This document shows positions 1 through 11,584 of a stretch of 64,000 nt of DNA, piece by piece. The stretch covers positions 25,897,935-25,961,934 of the forward strand of contig OY987227.1 of assembly GCA_963920705.1 (NCBI GenBank). Reading direction: 5' to 3'. A model generated the notes under the pieces. That model searched no databases. It saw only the letters and a list, made by a program, of their open reading frames with translations, and was not told where the DNA came from. The first letter of the stretch is position 1. Each line of letters starts with the position of its first letter. A program made the position numbers and the translations under genes. The stretch comes from Odiellus spinosus (Eukaryota > Arthropoda > Arachnida > Opiliones > Phalangiidae).

Positions 1-942
1 TGATATTATCTCTTTAACCGAGCACGAGCAGTTCAGGGGCACCGGGCCTGTTTGGGTTCGAGAGACTTTGCGTTATTAAGGTTTTAAGTATTAACGATGC
101 CCATGCCTTTAAATGGTATACGAAGCTAACCATTTTGAAACTATATATGGTCTAACCGCGAATATTTGCATACAAAATATACTAAACATTTGACGCTGAT
201 GGGAGTAATTTCAAATCATGCACATCACGTATATGCTTTCAAGCCCTTTAACAGTTAATAATAATGAATGGGCATTGATGATGTCGCGATAAAGTTCAAG
301 AAAACAGCGTAAATTTGATTAAGCATCACTGAAAATTGGGTTGAAAAGATAAAAACTCAAGCTTCTAAGGGATATAAAACATTTTATAAGCGCCCTGAAT
401 TAAAGTCGATCATAATTTATATTAATTTTCCTTTTAATTCATTCTAGTAGTAAATTTTGAAATGAATTTTCGAATTCCCGAATGCGCAGAGATAACTTGA
501 AATGTGTACCAAATGGTAAACAATTTAATAAGAAATTTATCAAAAATGATTGAAATTTGTTGTTGACTATCGCATTTGGTTTATAATTAAGAAATTTCGG
601 TACAGATGCATCCTTGGAAGGATTAAAATTAACTTTTCAAATTAATTTTTATAATAAAGGAATTAAAGCTCGTTCTAAGATTGGAAATGAAAACGAAGCT
701 TCGCTATATGGTTATGGAACTAATATTAAACTTATTTCATTTCACGAAAAGGACAAATTCTTAAGAAATTATTCAAAATATTTTAGAAACTAACAAATTT
801 TTAATAAGACTTTACTTTGATATAAACCGCGCTTTAGAAATTAAAATTTCATTTCATAGAAGCTAAAGTTTCCAGCCACATTCCTTTTAAACGAAATATA
901 CGATTCCTCAAAATAATCCCGTGGTATTAAATTTATAACAAA
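1..942. other. AT-rich single-copy DNA, no gene seen
   Basis: I see no open reading frame, repeat copy or RNA gene that I can support here. The sequence is AT-rich with scattered short A and T runs. Confidence 0.5.
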
Positions 943-1238
943 AGCTACGGTCACACTTGCATTTTTTAATTGGTTTGAAACGGTAAAATCAAACCGATAT
1001 TCAAATCGCCAGGAATCGTTTTAAGCGTCACGTGTTCAAGCATTATCTTTATAAATCGATTTATTGTAGCTTCATTTATCGGTTGTTGAAACCCAATCGG
1101 TATGAAACTGGTTCCCGAAGCAGTTTCAACAAATAAAATCAAATCGATTCGATAAAAGATGGTTTCCCGTTCACACGAGTCCAGTGAAACGTTTTGCAAC
1201 GGTTTAAATCGATTCTAAGGCCTAGTATGAACACAACT
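943..1238 (-). mobile_element. TTCACACT-end MITE, copy 1
   Basis: The copy begins AAGCTACGGTCACACTTG and ends near CTAGTATGAACACAACTT, so its ends are inverted repeats of the AGCCGCGTTCACACTA type. Its interior matches, in reverse orientation, the copies at 44003-44302 and 44350-44615: shared pieces include AAATCGATTT, the block around GAAACCG and a GTTTCAACAA stretch. A 77-codon frame on the minus strand resembles a 61-codon frame in the 44 kb copy only because both are the same repeat. I do not consider it a gene. No target duplication is clear. Confidence 0.6.
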
Positions 1239-1325
1239 TATACATTTCAATTGACTGAAGAGGCATATATCTGACTAAGTTACAACTCGAGGTCATTGGG
1301 CATTCCGAGTATAAACAATAACTTG

Positions 1326-1480
1326 TAGAGATCGGGGTTTGGACAAAATAATCCACAACTATCAGTTAATCAGTTAATCATAAAAAAATAATCGGAAAAT
1401 TATTCGCGATTACATTGCATTTATCATAGACTTTCCTCGAAAAATAATCATAAATTTTCTTGTCCAAACCCCGATCTCTA
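1326..1480. mobile_element. TA-flanked MITE (GAGATCGGGG family), copy 1
   Basis: Terminal inverted repeats GAGATCGGGGTTTGGACAA and its complement are perfect over about 19 bp. A TA lies on each side, as expected of Tc1/mariner-type insertion. Total length is 155 bp with an AT-rich interior containing CAGTTAATCAGTTAATCA. Related copies lie at 32522-32700 and about 45056-45223. The element is too short to encode a transposase. Confidence 0.75.
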
Positions 1481-1602
1481 ATAACTTGTAGTTAGATTAA
1501 TCTCTCAAAAATAGAGAGATCCTTAACGGCACTAAGCCTATTGATAGTAAAAATCTAAACAGAATTTTCTAAAAAAATCAGAGTTGAATTACAGCAATAT
1601 TT

Positions 1603-1670
1603 AAAGGGAAACTTGGAGCTAAAAATATAACAGCTTTTTTTAATTTATTTTCATAATCACCATGCCAAAA
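1603..1670 (+). repeat. Interspersed repeat fragment W, copy 1
   Basis: The stretch GGAAACTTGGAGCT followed by TTTTTAATTTATTTT and AATCACCATGCCAAAAA recurs at 48938-48985 in the same order. In both places it is followed by TTAAATTAATTTC, after a longer spacer in this copy. It is a fragment of an unidentified interspersed repeat. The ends are not defined. Confidence 0.5.
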
Positions 1671-3027
1671 ACGTATTCGTTAATTTGCATACAATAATTA
1701 GACTTTTATTGGCCTTTAAATTAATTTCGACCGTTTTTAGTTAAGTTTAAGTATAAGTATAAATTCTGGCCAATAATTATTGGAGCCTTCAACAGCGCTA
1801 TCACGATAGAGTTTGTTAAAAAAGTCGCCAGATGGCGCAAGCAACGCCTACAGAATAAATAGGGATTTCGGTACCGTACGTTGAAGGAGGAAGCCGTTGC
1901 GTTCATCTAATTGGTTCGATTTTATACTTCCCTTAAATTCAATGCCATAAAAACCATTTTTAGCCCATAATATACCTTTAAATAAACCTTTCACAATTCC
2001 TTTAAAGAGTCACACGTGTATAATCTTTTTGAAAAGAATAATAAGTAAAGTCCCCATGCACAACGTTTAATACTGATTAGTGGATCTTTCAAAACTATAG
2101 AACGGCAATGATATCTTTAACCGCGTAACAGAGGGTGTCCATTGTATTGGATACGTATATAACTTTTATTTCGATTGTCTAAAAATAAAATCCAAACAAA
2201 ATAAACAGTGGCGGCCCTGAGAAGGCGCTCGGGTCATTACCGCGAGCGTGAAATATCGAAGAGTTGGAAAAGGAGCCCGCTCATGCATTGGAGCGCGGCA
2301 CCCCGCCATCCAACTTAATTAGCGGACCTAATTAAGGGAAAATTTCGGCTCGATCACGTCGCGTCTTCTACGCGGGCATTAAAAATGGCCCGGCTTCTAA
2401 AACCCGTCTCCCGTCTCTAATTATAAATTATGTAACTAGCGAAAACCTAGAACGCTCCGATTTATTCTCGTAATAATAACGGTTTTCAAGCATTGATACA
2501 AAACTCACGTGGGAGCTAGGAGAAACTAAGTTTTTTTTTGTTTTAAACTTTTTTATATCAAATTTAATTAAGCCTCCTTAATATGAATGTTGCATTAAGG
2601 GTCTTTCCCAAAGGTATAATTATGGCACATGCACACATTTTGAGAAAACTAATAGAACTCAGTATAGTTATTTTTTTATTAATAAATAAATTAATATTAG
2701 ATTTTTGTTGTCATATCTATGTCGATAAACGTTATATTTACCTACAATAACAAGGTTAGTAAAGCTACAGGCTAAATGCCAAGACAAGTGACTCTTCGGA
2801 ATTCTGTTTAAATGATATTCACAAAGTTAGATTACGTTTGATTGGTATAAAATCGAACTAATCGATCCCACCTTCAATGCTACAGATTTTCCAATACATT
2901 CTAAGGGAATCGCTCTCGCCATCTGGCGACGTTTTTAAGACTGAAATAATTCACTTTACCCTGAAATTCCGTGTCATCTACCCTTTAATTGAGAAGTAAA
3001 AGTTAGAAACAAATACTAATCTAGGCT
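1671..3027. other. Mostly single-copy DNA with a GC-rich patch
   Basis: No gene is supported. A GC-richer patch lies at about 2210-2300. The near-palindrome CGCCATCTGGCG occurs twice, at about 1828-1840 (complement strand) and 2918-2930, each time next to a run of T on the same side, so these may be remnants of one repeat. Confidence 0.4.
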
Positions 3028-3329
3028 TAACCTGATTTTTCCCTGACCTTTTCCTACGATTTTCCCTGACCGATTAAGCTAATAACTACCCAATTTTTTA
3101 ACCTTTTATTTTTAAATAATTGCGTTCGCCAAACTTTTTGCACGCGTATCTTTGTTCTAATCTACACAACTGACACGGTCAGCTGAGAATCTTTTCCGCA
3201 GATAATGATTGAAATTTCCTGGCTTTAAATTCCCTGACTTTTTAAAATATCTTAAAATTCCCTGACTTTGTTGGTTCATTTTCAAATTCCCCGACTTTTC
3301 CCTGCTTTCCATGATCTGTGACAACCCTG
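3028..3329 (+). mobile_element. CAGGGTTG family (hAT-like) element, 5' truncated
   Basis: This stretch aligns with most of the complete element at 47326-47661: it shares a TTTTCCTACGATTTTCCCTGAC-type region, the CTGACACGGTCAGCT core and the right end TGTGACAACCCTG. The left terminus CAGGGTTG is missing or too diverged to see. The short motif TTCCCTGAC or a one-base variant of it occurs many times. No coding capacity is visible. Confidence 0.7.
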
Positions 3330-3898
3330 TATATTGACTTTTAAAATTTTACTAGCGAATAAGGCTTATTTTTAAAGATAATGTATAGAAAAATCACTAA
3401 TAAAGCGCTTCATTCTCCCTTTATTTACTGAGAACTTATTTACTAAGCGTTAGTAATGTGCCAGCTATAAAAGAATAAGCTTTTTAAGGCATATGGTTTG
3501 CGTTATTGATCAATTAAAATTTAATCAATTTTAAAGATAATAAAAAATTTGCATAAAATTTAAAAACAAATTATAACTTCCTAAAAGGGGCCATATAGTT
3601 TTAAAGATAACAAAAACAAGAGCTTAGAGGTGTGGCTAAAAAATGAGTGATGGTGTTGTAACGTTATAAAATACGCAAACAAAATTTTAATGTTTGACAA
3701 TATATCCCTCATTTTCCGCAAAGAGAGAGAAAGAGAGAGATAAGAGTTAGGGCAATTTTGAGATAAGGCTTGGAATTAATTAAGCGGAAAACGGGAGATG
3801 GATTGGGCATAAAAAAGGGGGAGTTAAAAAAGATGGAAGTCGGCTTCAACGTAGCACAACTGAAATAATTTTGCTAATAATGTATTATCAAGAATCCA
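3330..3898. other. AT-rich single-copy DNA with GA tract
   Basis: A purine tract of GAGAGAAAGAGAGAGA type lies at about 3720-3742. No gene or repeat copy is otherwise visible. TTCTCCCTTTATTTA at about 3413 resembles a degraded TTAA-family end. Confidence 0.4.
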
Positions 3899-4205
3899 TT
3901 CAGATTCCATAAGAATATGGGAGGGCCGCGATTCAATAACCATCCTCCCAAACTTTGTAGCAAAAGTTCGTCCGCTTCGAATCGATATTTCAAGTAAATC
4001 GCTCCTGACATCTATTATTAACCCGCGCCACTAACGACCTTGACATAATATTTTGGGTAATAAAAATGGAGCCGACCGAAAAAAGATCTAAGCGTACAAA
4101 TGTTGCGAAAATTGCAGGACGAACTTTTGTTAAAAAGTTTGGGAGGATGGTACCAGAGGCTAAAGCTATGCTCCCATATTCTTATGGAACCTGAATAGAT
4201 TCTTG
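3899..4205 (+). mobile_element. CAAGAATCC-family MITE, copy 1
   Basis: Terminal inverted repeats run from CAAGAATCCATTCAG inward for about 35 bp (through ATATGGGAG) and are mirrored at the right end. A second inner inverted pair contains AAAAGTTCGTCCG. Flanking 7-mers GTATTAT (left) and GTAATAT (right) match at 5 of 7 positions, consistent with an aged 7-bp duplication. The copy at 24300-24613 is inverted relative to this one and keeps a perfect duplication. There is no coding capacity. Length is 307 bp. Confidence 0.85.
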
Positions 4206-4777
4206 GTAATATTGTATTAAATATTTTAGTACGGTCATTTAAATTGAATAAACAATATCAATAAAATTCGTATATAATAAATGCAGAGTAAATGAGATTG
4301 AATAATGAACCTCTAAAGTTTTAAACTGTGTTCTCTTTCGATATCTGACTTAACCGTTTAGGCCTATTTCGTTTTATCGAATGAAATTAGATAATAAAAA
4401 TAAATTCCATCATTTCACTAGATATTCCTATATCCGCGACAAATCTTAGATCTAAAGCGATTACCCATAGCTTAGGGGCCTTTCAAGAAAACACTTAGGA
4501 GGCCCTCATACACAAGACGAACAATCGCGACGATAAAGCAATTGATCGGTGGAACGTTCCTAGGTTAATTTTATAGACAATGTAATATTAAAAAGTGACT
4601 AATATAACAATTTTAAAGGGATATTACCATGATCTTGTCAAAATTTTAATTATGGTTAATTTCGTTCAAGAAGCAAAACTAATTCATATCGTAAAAAAAA
4701 AAATATTTCCGACATTTTAATTTCGAAGTGTCTTCAAAACAAGTTAACCTAGAGTTATAAAATTTTGAATATGCCGT
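4206..4777. other. AT-rich single-copy DNA
   Basis: No gene or repeat copy that I can support. TTTTAAAGGGATATT at about 4612 resembles a TTAAAGGGA terminus but has no partner nearby. Confidence 0.4.
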
Positions 4778-5114
4778 CAGAAGTAGATGAAACCCTCCTT
4801 TGAAGTCTACAACTCTAATGTTTCATATAGCGCTCCTCTCTGTATGGATAAAATTCCCAATTTTACGAGATCGGAGGGGTCCTACTTCATACCCCCTGTC
4901 TACGCAAAATTGGAAATTCTCTCTCTCCACAAACGACGAGGTTTTTTTGACGAACTCCAAGGCTGCTAGAGATATTCGCTCGACGAATTCCCGCTCCGAA
5001 AATATCTACCGTTAGGAGGCGTACGAATCGCGCTTTTTGAAACTAACCCATACAGAGAGGGGTAGACAAGACCATGGAGTAATAGACTTCAAAGGAGGGT
5101 TTCATCGGCTTCTG
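4778..5114 (+). mobile_element. CAGAAG-family MITE, copy 1 (subfamily A)
   Basis: The element starts CAGAAGTAGATGAAACC and ends with the inverted form GGGTTTCATCGGCTTCTG, so its two ends differ by the TA/CC change described in the findings. The outer inverted repeat is about 32 bp; a second inverted pair, CCTCTCTGTATGGGT, lies about 60 bp further in. The interior carries the subfamily A markers GAGATCGGAG and TTTTTGAAACTAACCC. The flanking 7-mers (ATGCCGT and ATATAAA) do not match, so no duplication is retained. Short reading frames inside it recur in every copy and are by-products of the repeat. Confidence 0.9.
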
Positions 5115-5132
5115 ATATAAACCATAGACATT

Positions 5133-5160
5133 CGAAAAAATAGTGACAGCCTCACTTTAA
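5133..5160 (+). mobile_element. Solo right end of a TTAA element (GAGGCTG family)
   Basis: AGTGACAGCCTCACTTTAA matches the right end of the 634-bp element at 39591-40224, which reads GGTGGCAGCCTCACTTTAA. No matching left end is visible, so this is a fragment. Confidence 0.45.
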
Positions 5161-6296
5161 ATATATTATATCAAAGAACGCGATAGTAAAAAAAAAAAAA
5201 AAAAAACATTCATAATTAACGATAGACTTAAAGATAAATGAATATGAATAATTCTGGATTTCCGCTCCCAGGGTAAGACATCTTTTAATTCAAGATTTAT
5301 TTCTTTGACGGTATTAAAAAAAGTCGCGCGAAGCCCTAGTGTCCTTGACCTACGAACGTATCGTTAATCCTAAGATGGAATGGGTGTAACGGAGAGAAAT
5401 GTCATTGTCGATTCAAGAGTCGTAATTTTAAAGAAAGAAAGAAGAAGAAAAAAAAAAGCTTAATGAAGTTGAAAAGAGAAAGAGAGAAAGGTCCCAATTA
5501 CGAGGTAATTTAGAAACTGGAAATTTAATTTGTCTAGTTTTTTTCTCAGCTCCTAAATGAAGAGGAAAAGAATTGCGTGCTTCATATCGCCGGCGTCGAC
5601 GCCTTTTCAGTTAAAAGTCGCTGTATACTAGGTAATCAATGCGATTAGAACGTATTATTAACGGTTGTAAATTTAATAATAAAGTTGCTTATTTTGAGAT
5701 TATGATTTAGAATTAAGATTTCGTACCCGCGATAAATTTAATGGTTTTATTATTTGAATGATATTTAATTATAATAGTGTTTTAACGAATAGTATATTTT
5801 ATCAATGCAATAAGGGTGTATTCTTAAAAGTTAATTTAATTAATGATGTTGCTTATTTTGTGTGTATAAAGATCGTGGTAAAAATAATGCCTTATGATTT
5901 GTAAAATATTTAATTATGTTCATTGTTCTAACGAAGCACGATTGAAATAATTAAACGCCTGATTCATGGCGTCAAAGATCATGTCATAACTTTTTCAATT
6001 ACGCTTAATTAGATGGGGCACTACTTTTAATGATAAAACCCATATCTTTTCAGATTTTTGCTCAAATCAGAGGTACCATGGGTTAATCATGCTTTACTTG
6101 TGGAGTTACTAAAGGTTTTTGGTGTACAGATTTTAAGGAAATGGTTTAAATAACACAATTTACAAATCGCATAAATTAAAATGGCTTATCTACGGTACTC
6201 CAAATAGAAAAATTTAGCTAACAAAATCGAATTATTAAAGTTACAAAGAATATTTTTAATTGAAATCTGTTAATTAACCAATTATGGATAGGGCCT
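5161..6296. other. AT-rich DNA with 19-A run; no gene
   Basis: A run of 19 A lies at 5188-5206. There is a purine-rich patch at about 5430-5490. No gene, terminus pair or repeat copy is otherwise visible. Confidence 0.4.
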
Positions 6297-8037
6297 CGCA
6301 ATTTCTTTGGGAAAAAATCCCCCGGCTATAATCAATTTCTTTGGGAAAAAATCCCCTGCCTATAGTCAATTTCTTTGGGAAAAAAATCCCCTGGCTATAA
6401 TCAATTTCTTTGGGAAAAAAATCCCCTGGCTATAATCAATTTCTTTGGGAAAAAAATCCCCTGGCTATAATCAATTTCTTTGGGAAAAAAATCCCCTGGC
6501 TATAATCAATTTCTTTGGGAAAAAAATCCCCTGGCTATAATCAATTTCTTTGGGAAAAATCCCCTGGCTATAATCAATTTCTTTGGGAAAAATCCCCTGG
6601 CTATAATCAATTTCTTTGGGAAAATCCCCTGGCTATAATCAATTTCATTGGGAAAATCCCCTGGCTATAATCAATTTCTTTGGGAAAAATCCCCTGGCTA
6701 TAATCAATTTCTTTGGGAAAAATCCCCCGGCTATAATAAATTTCTTTGGGAAAAATCCCCCGGCTATAATCAATTTCTTTGGGAAATTTCCCCGGCTATA
6801 ATCAATTTCTTTGGGAAATTTCCCCGGCTATAATCAATTTCTTTGGGAAAAATCCCCTGGCTATAATCAATTTCTTTGGGAAAAATCCCCTGGCTATAAT
6901 AAATTTCTTTGGGAAAAATCCCCGGCTATAATCAATTTCTTTGGGAAAAATCCCCTGGCTATAATAAATTTCTTTGGGAAAAATCCCTGGCTATAATCAA
7001 TTTCTTTGGGAAAAATCCCGTGCCTATAATCAATTTCTTTGGGAAAAATCCCTGGCTATAATCAATTTCTTTGGGAAAAATCCCCTGGCTATAATCAATT
7101 TCATTGGGAAAAAATCCCCTGGCTATAATCAATTTCATTGGGAAAGTCCCCTGGCTAAAATAAATTTCTTTGGGAAAATCCCCTGGCTATAATCAATTTC
7201 TTTGGGAAAATCCCTTGGCTATAATCAATTTCTTTGGGAAAATCCCCTGGCTATAATCAATTTCTTTGGGAAAATCCCCTGGCTATAATCAATTTCTTTG
7301 GGAAAATCCCCTGGCTATAATAAATTTCTTTGGGAAAATCCCTGGCTATAATCAATTTCTTTGGGAAAAAATCCCCTGGCTATAATCAATTTCTTTGGGA
7401 AAAAATCCCCTGGCTATAATCAATTTCTTTGGGAAAAATCCCTGGCTATAATCAATTTCTTTGGGAAAAATCCCTGGCTATAATCAATTTCTTTGGGAAA
7501 AATCCCCTAGCTATAATCAATTTCTTTGGGAAAAAATCCCCTAGCTATAATCAATTTCTTTGGGAAAAAATCCCCTGGCTATAATCAATTTCTTTGGGAA
7601 AAAATCCCCTGGCTATAATCACTTTCTTTGGGAAAAAATCCCCTGGCTATAATCAATTTCTTTGGGAAAAAAATCCCCGGCTATATTCAATTTCTTTGGG
7701 AAAAATCCCCTGGCTATATTCAATTTCTTTGGGAAAAATCCCCTGGCTATAATCAATTTCTTTGGGAAAAATCCCCTAGCTATACTCAATTTCTTTGGGA
7801 AAAAATCCCCTGGCTATAATCAATTTCTTTGGGAAAAATCCCCTGGCTATAATCAATTTCTTTGGGAAAAATCCCCTAGCTATAATCAATTTCTTTGGGA
7901 AAAATCCCCTAGCTATAATCAATTTCTTTGGGAAAAATCCCTAGCTATAATCAATTTCTTTGGGAAAAATCCCTGGCTATAATCAATTTCTTTGGGAAAA
8001 ATCCCCTGGCTATAATAAATTTCTTTGGGAAATCCCT
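6297..8037 (+). repeat. Minisatellite of 32-35 bp units (about 50 copies)
   Basis: The unit reads TTTCTTTGGGAAAAATCCCC followed by TGGCTATAATCAA and repeats without interruption for 1.74 kb. Unit length varies from 32 to 35 bp, mainly through the A run between GGG and TCCC (3 to 7 A). Common variants are CTAGC for CTGGC, ATAATAAA for ATAATCAA, CATTGGG for CTTTGGG, and GGGAAATTTCCC in two adjacent units at about 6780-6830. Neighbouring units share the same variant. Frames such as NPLAIINFFGK run through parts of it on the plus strand, but they break whenever the A run changes length, so I do not regard it as coding. Confidence 0.97.
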
Positions 8038-9640
8038 TAAGATTTTAAAACTAATCAAATTTCCCCAAGGTACGTGCCTCTATTACCCCAACCCTCTAAA
8101 CAGGCATGTATATGCGTACAAACCCTCGTTATTTATCTAAAAGAAGTAGAGTCAATTTAAATTAAAAATTATCAATAATAAACTATAGTCTTACCGTAAT
8201 TCTCACTAGATGTTAAACCCGCAACTAATTAAAATAGAAGACGCGTCCGTTGTGGCCACTTAAGCGTACTAATAATTAATCCTAGGAAATAAGTTTTTAC
8301 GTTTAAAAGTTAAAGAAGAAAACGCGGCTAATTTAAATCCACAGAGAGATTATTTTTAAGTATTTTAAATACGACGAACTCAGGTGAACCGGAACAATTA
8401 CGCTTGGAAATTTTAGAAAAACAAAAGAGGATTTTTTTTTTGTTCCCTTAATGAACATTAAAGAAAGATTGACAGATTTTTTTCCCAATTTTTATGAATT
8501 ATAATATTTAGCGGCTAAAGTCGATTTTTTAAGAACATCCTAAAGCTAATGAGTAACTCGACAGGAAGTCCATTGTCTTTCGACGACGAACCATCGCGCC
8601 TAAAACACGGGATTCGACCCCTGTAGTCGTAACCGGTTGAAAAATTAAAGAAAAAGTGAAATCATCTTATTTTTCTATTAGTTAAACCTAAAAAACAAAT
8701 ATCTTCGGGGGTCAGGGTTCGAATTTCAAAAATCTATTCCCCAAAAACACACCACATGTTTTTATGCTCCATAAAAACCCATTTAAATATAATTTCTTAA
8801 ACTAAAGGCTACTTTTTACACGAATCTGTACATCAACTGAGCGATTATGCAACTGATTTCAGCCTTTAGTAATGCTAAACACGTCGTGAGTTACGCAATC
8901 AGTTTAGTACAGTCAAAACTATAGTCTTGTACAACGATTACGTTGAATGGAAGGTCAAAGTTCGAATTTGCGCCTTTTCAAGTTTCATTAAAAAAATAAG
9001 TAATTGTGGAATTTTATTTTTAAAAACTAATAAGTCTATCAAAACTTTATCAATTTTCTATTGGCTCACTCGAACTTATGTTCAGGTTACGTTGTTGACG
9101 AGAGAAGGAAAATAATTTAGGGAGACCACCATCGGGCCCAGAACTGTCAAACACACCTCTCTTTCGTACCATCCCCTATCACGCTAAGGCCTGTTGATCA
9201 TTCCCTGAATTGTAAAATAACATTTTCAAAACAAGATAAATGAATAGATTCACGGCTCCTTTGAAAACCTAACCCAATTTTGCTTCGGGGCTTTAGTCGC
9301 TAGTTTCAAATTCGAATAGGATCTTCGATTTATTTTTTAATACGAGCGAGCGCAGCCACGGGGGATTCGCGTGGTAAAACGTCGGCTGGGGGTATAGGTT
9401 AATGATAAACGCTATTCAGGGCATAACAGGAAATTAGGTAAAAGTCTTCCAACGAAAAAAAAAAAAAGTGGCCTCGCGCCTGATTAAAGAAAAACAAAGG
9501 CAAAAGCACAGAGCCCTTTTTAGAAAAGTATAAGTTGCCTTTGTTTTTAAGAGCAGTTTAAAGTGAAGATAACATCCAGAAAATTTGGCTGATTCGCGTA
9601 AAATTATCGTTTAATAATATTAAAGGGAAAATGATTGTAA
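8038..9640. other. AT-rich single-copy DNA
   Basis: No supported gene. GGGATTCGACCCCTG at about 8610 and GGGTTCGAATTTC at about 8716 faintly resemble a tRNA B box, but no cloverleaf can be folded around either. Confidence 0.4.
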
Positions 9641-9826
9641 AGCCGCGTTCACACTACAGACTTTGAAACCGTTTTAAACCGTTTTGGAAAGGTCAAATTA
9701 TAAAATTTTGGGGTCATCCGTGTAGATCTTTGACCAAGAAAAAAAAATATGATGCGTGAATCGATGAAGCTTAAAACGATTTATACCATTTAAAATCGAT
9801 TGAGATACGGTAGTGTGAACGTAGCT
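9641..9826 (+). mobile_element. TTCACACT-end MITE, copy 2
   Basis: The ends are AGCCGCGTTCACACTA and TAGTGTGAACGTAGCT, an inverted pair of about 16 bp. The left half (GAAACCGTTTTAAACCG, then GGAAAGGTCAAATTATAAAA and TTTGGGGTCA) matches the complement of the right half of the copy at 42544-42726. Length is 186 bp with no coding capacity. The preceding TTAAAGGGAAAATGA (9620) looks like a stray TTAA-family end. Confidence 0.75.
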
Positions 9827-11323
9827 AATTAATAACTTCAAAATCGACTAATAAATAACGAAGTTATTAATTTTTAAAGTTAATTAAACTGTCTTTTTGG
9901 AAACCACTCCTACTATAAAATATCGAAATTAATACGCCCACAATTTTTATGTCGTAAATTTGATGAAATATAATTATTAAATCGTCGTGTGACTCTAATA
10001 TCGAAGGTGTGGTCTCGCACCACGCTCAAGTAGATGTAAAAATCGAATTTTAAAAATTAGGCCAACTTTGTTCGCCACTGAATTTAGTGCAGAACTGTGG
10101 AACGAATCGGGAAACATTTGTCTTTCAATGAGTTCAATTTCAATATTTTGTTATAATTTAAATAAAAACGTGGAATTACACGAGTCCTTTCTTTAATTTA
10201 TGCTTGCCTGATATCCGTTTTTATCAAAAAATAGCCTTATCTTAGAAATTAACCGCGTTATACGTTCGGATAAAAAAATTCTAAATTTATTTTCGTGAAA
10301 AATAATGAATAAAAAGATGATTTAAAATCTTAGTTTCGTTGTTTTATTTATATTCTTCAAATTAAAAGTCAATTTGAAATATTTTTCTTATATTTTGGAC
10401 TAATTCTGGAAATGTGAATTTTCTTATCCATCGTTATACGTTTGATAACGAGTAGTTCGTAGATAAAGCGCCAAATACTTATCTTCGGGTAAACCTTATA
10501 CTAATATACAAATTTCATTTTTTAGCTCCAAACAATTTATCCGAAAATAAAATATCTTCAGAGTTCTAACTTTTCGTTTACTTTCCCTTTAACACGCGTT
10601 AGATATGTTCCCAGCTGAAGAGTCTTATGGGCGAGGCAAATATAAGTAGTACAATTTTTAGTATAGAAGTATAGCAACGTGAAAATTAAAGCTATATAAT
10701 AACCCACCTTACAAACACCCCCCCTTTTCTTTTGTCTCTCTCACTCATTCTCTTTCACTTTCAGAGGTCTCTTCTCTCGGCTCTACAAGACGTTGCTTTT
10801 AAGACAAAGAGATTGGCGACACGGGGGTTGAAGGGGAGAGCTCGGTAGCCTAAAGGGAACTATTAAAAGAGACTGATTTAAGAGGGCGTTCAAACGACGT
10901 GTCTAAATTGTTGTAAATTTGATTTAAATTGCTAAATGATGTACTTCGCGAGCCTTTAAAGGATGGAGGGGGTGGAGGACGTAAAGGAGTGAGCTGAAAT
11001 TTCAGAGTTAATCTACTATTTAACAGGTCATTGTGTTTAGGGAGACTACAAGTAGTCGTTTAAAAGCAAAGTATTTTACTATTAGCAACGTACAAGAGGA
11101 AAGAAGATTATTGTATACAAATCTAGAAAATGTCGTGAGCTACAGAAACTCGAGATAAAGTTAGAAATGAAGAGTGCCCCAACGTTTCGAATGGAATGTC
11201 TAATCTTTAAAGTTTTGAAATAACACTAAATAAACCAGGCAAATTATACTATTCAGTTACTAGAATTTTATACAGCTCACTTATCTTGATATGTCATTGT
11301 ACAAAGTTGAGAATTTCACACTA
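9827..11323. other. AT-rich single-copy DNA
   Basis: No supported gene. A pyrimidine tract (about 10719-10765) followed by a purine-richer patch at 10800-10870 is the only compositional feature. Confidence 0.4.
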
Positions 11324-11584
11324 TTAAAGGGAGAGTGAAGACGACAATGAAGTGCTTCTACAAAGAATATTTGTTTGGATATAGTAAAACATTCAGGAAG
11401 TAGCAAACCACATACTTTATGAAGTCAAAGGTTAGGAGTTCTTTTGATTAGTCGATAGGTTCTCCTTTAAATTGAATATCAGATTTTTTTGCACAATTCT
11501 TAGACATTTCCAGAATGTCAAGTCTTATTCTTAATAATACAATGGATAAAAATCTTTTGACTTTCCTTTTCACACTCCCTTTAA
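11324..11584. mobile_element. TTAA-flanked MITE (TTAAAGGGAGWGTGAA ends)
   Basis: The left end TTAAAGGGAGAGTGAAGA and the complement of the right end TTAAAGGGAGTGTGAAAA form an inverted repeat of about 17 bp including the TTAA. Length is 261 bp. Its ends resemble those of the 440-bp hairpin family and the 52.1 kb family, but the interior differs. A 63-codon minus-strand frame covers part of it and is not convincing. Confidence 0.6.

Noticed and set aside
1825-2935. CGCCATCTGGCG near-palindrome as a possible CTCF-type insulator site
   Set aside because: It lacks the spacing of the CTCF core and more likely marks a degraded repeat seen twice.
6297-8037. Regularly spaced repeats that could suggest a CRISPR array
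   Set aside because: Units abut directly without unique spacers, and the sequence context is eukaryotic.
6616-8140. Series of plus-strand frames of 61-106 codons with NPLAIINFFGK or WEKSPGYNQFL repeats
   Set aside because: They are translations of the minisatellite. Frames switch whenever the A run changes length, so no reading frame is maintained.
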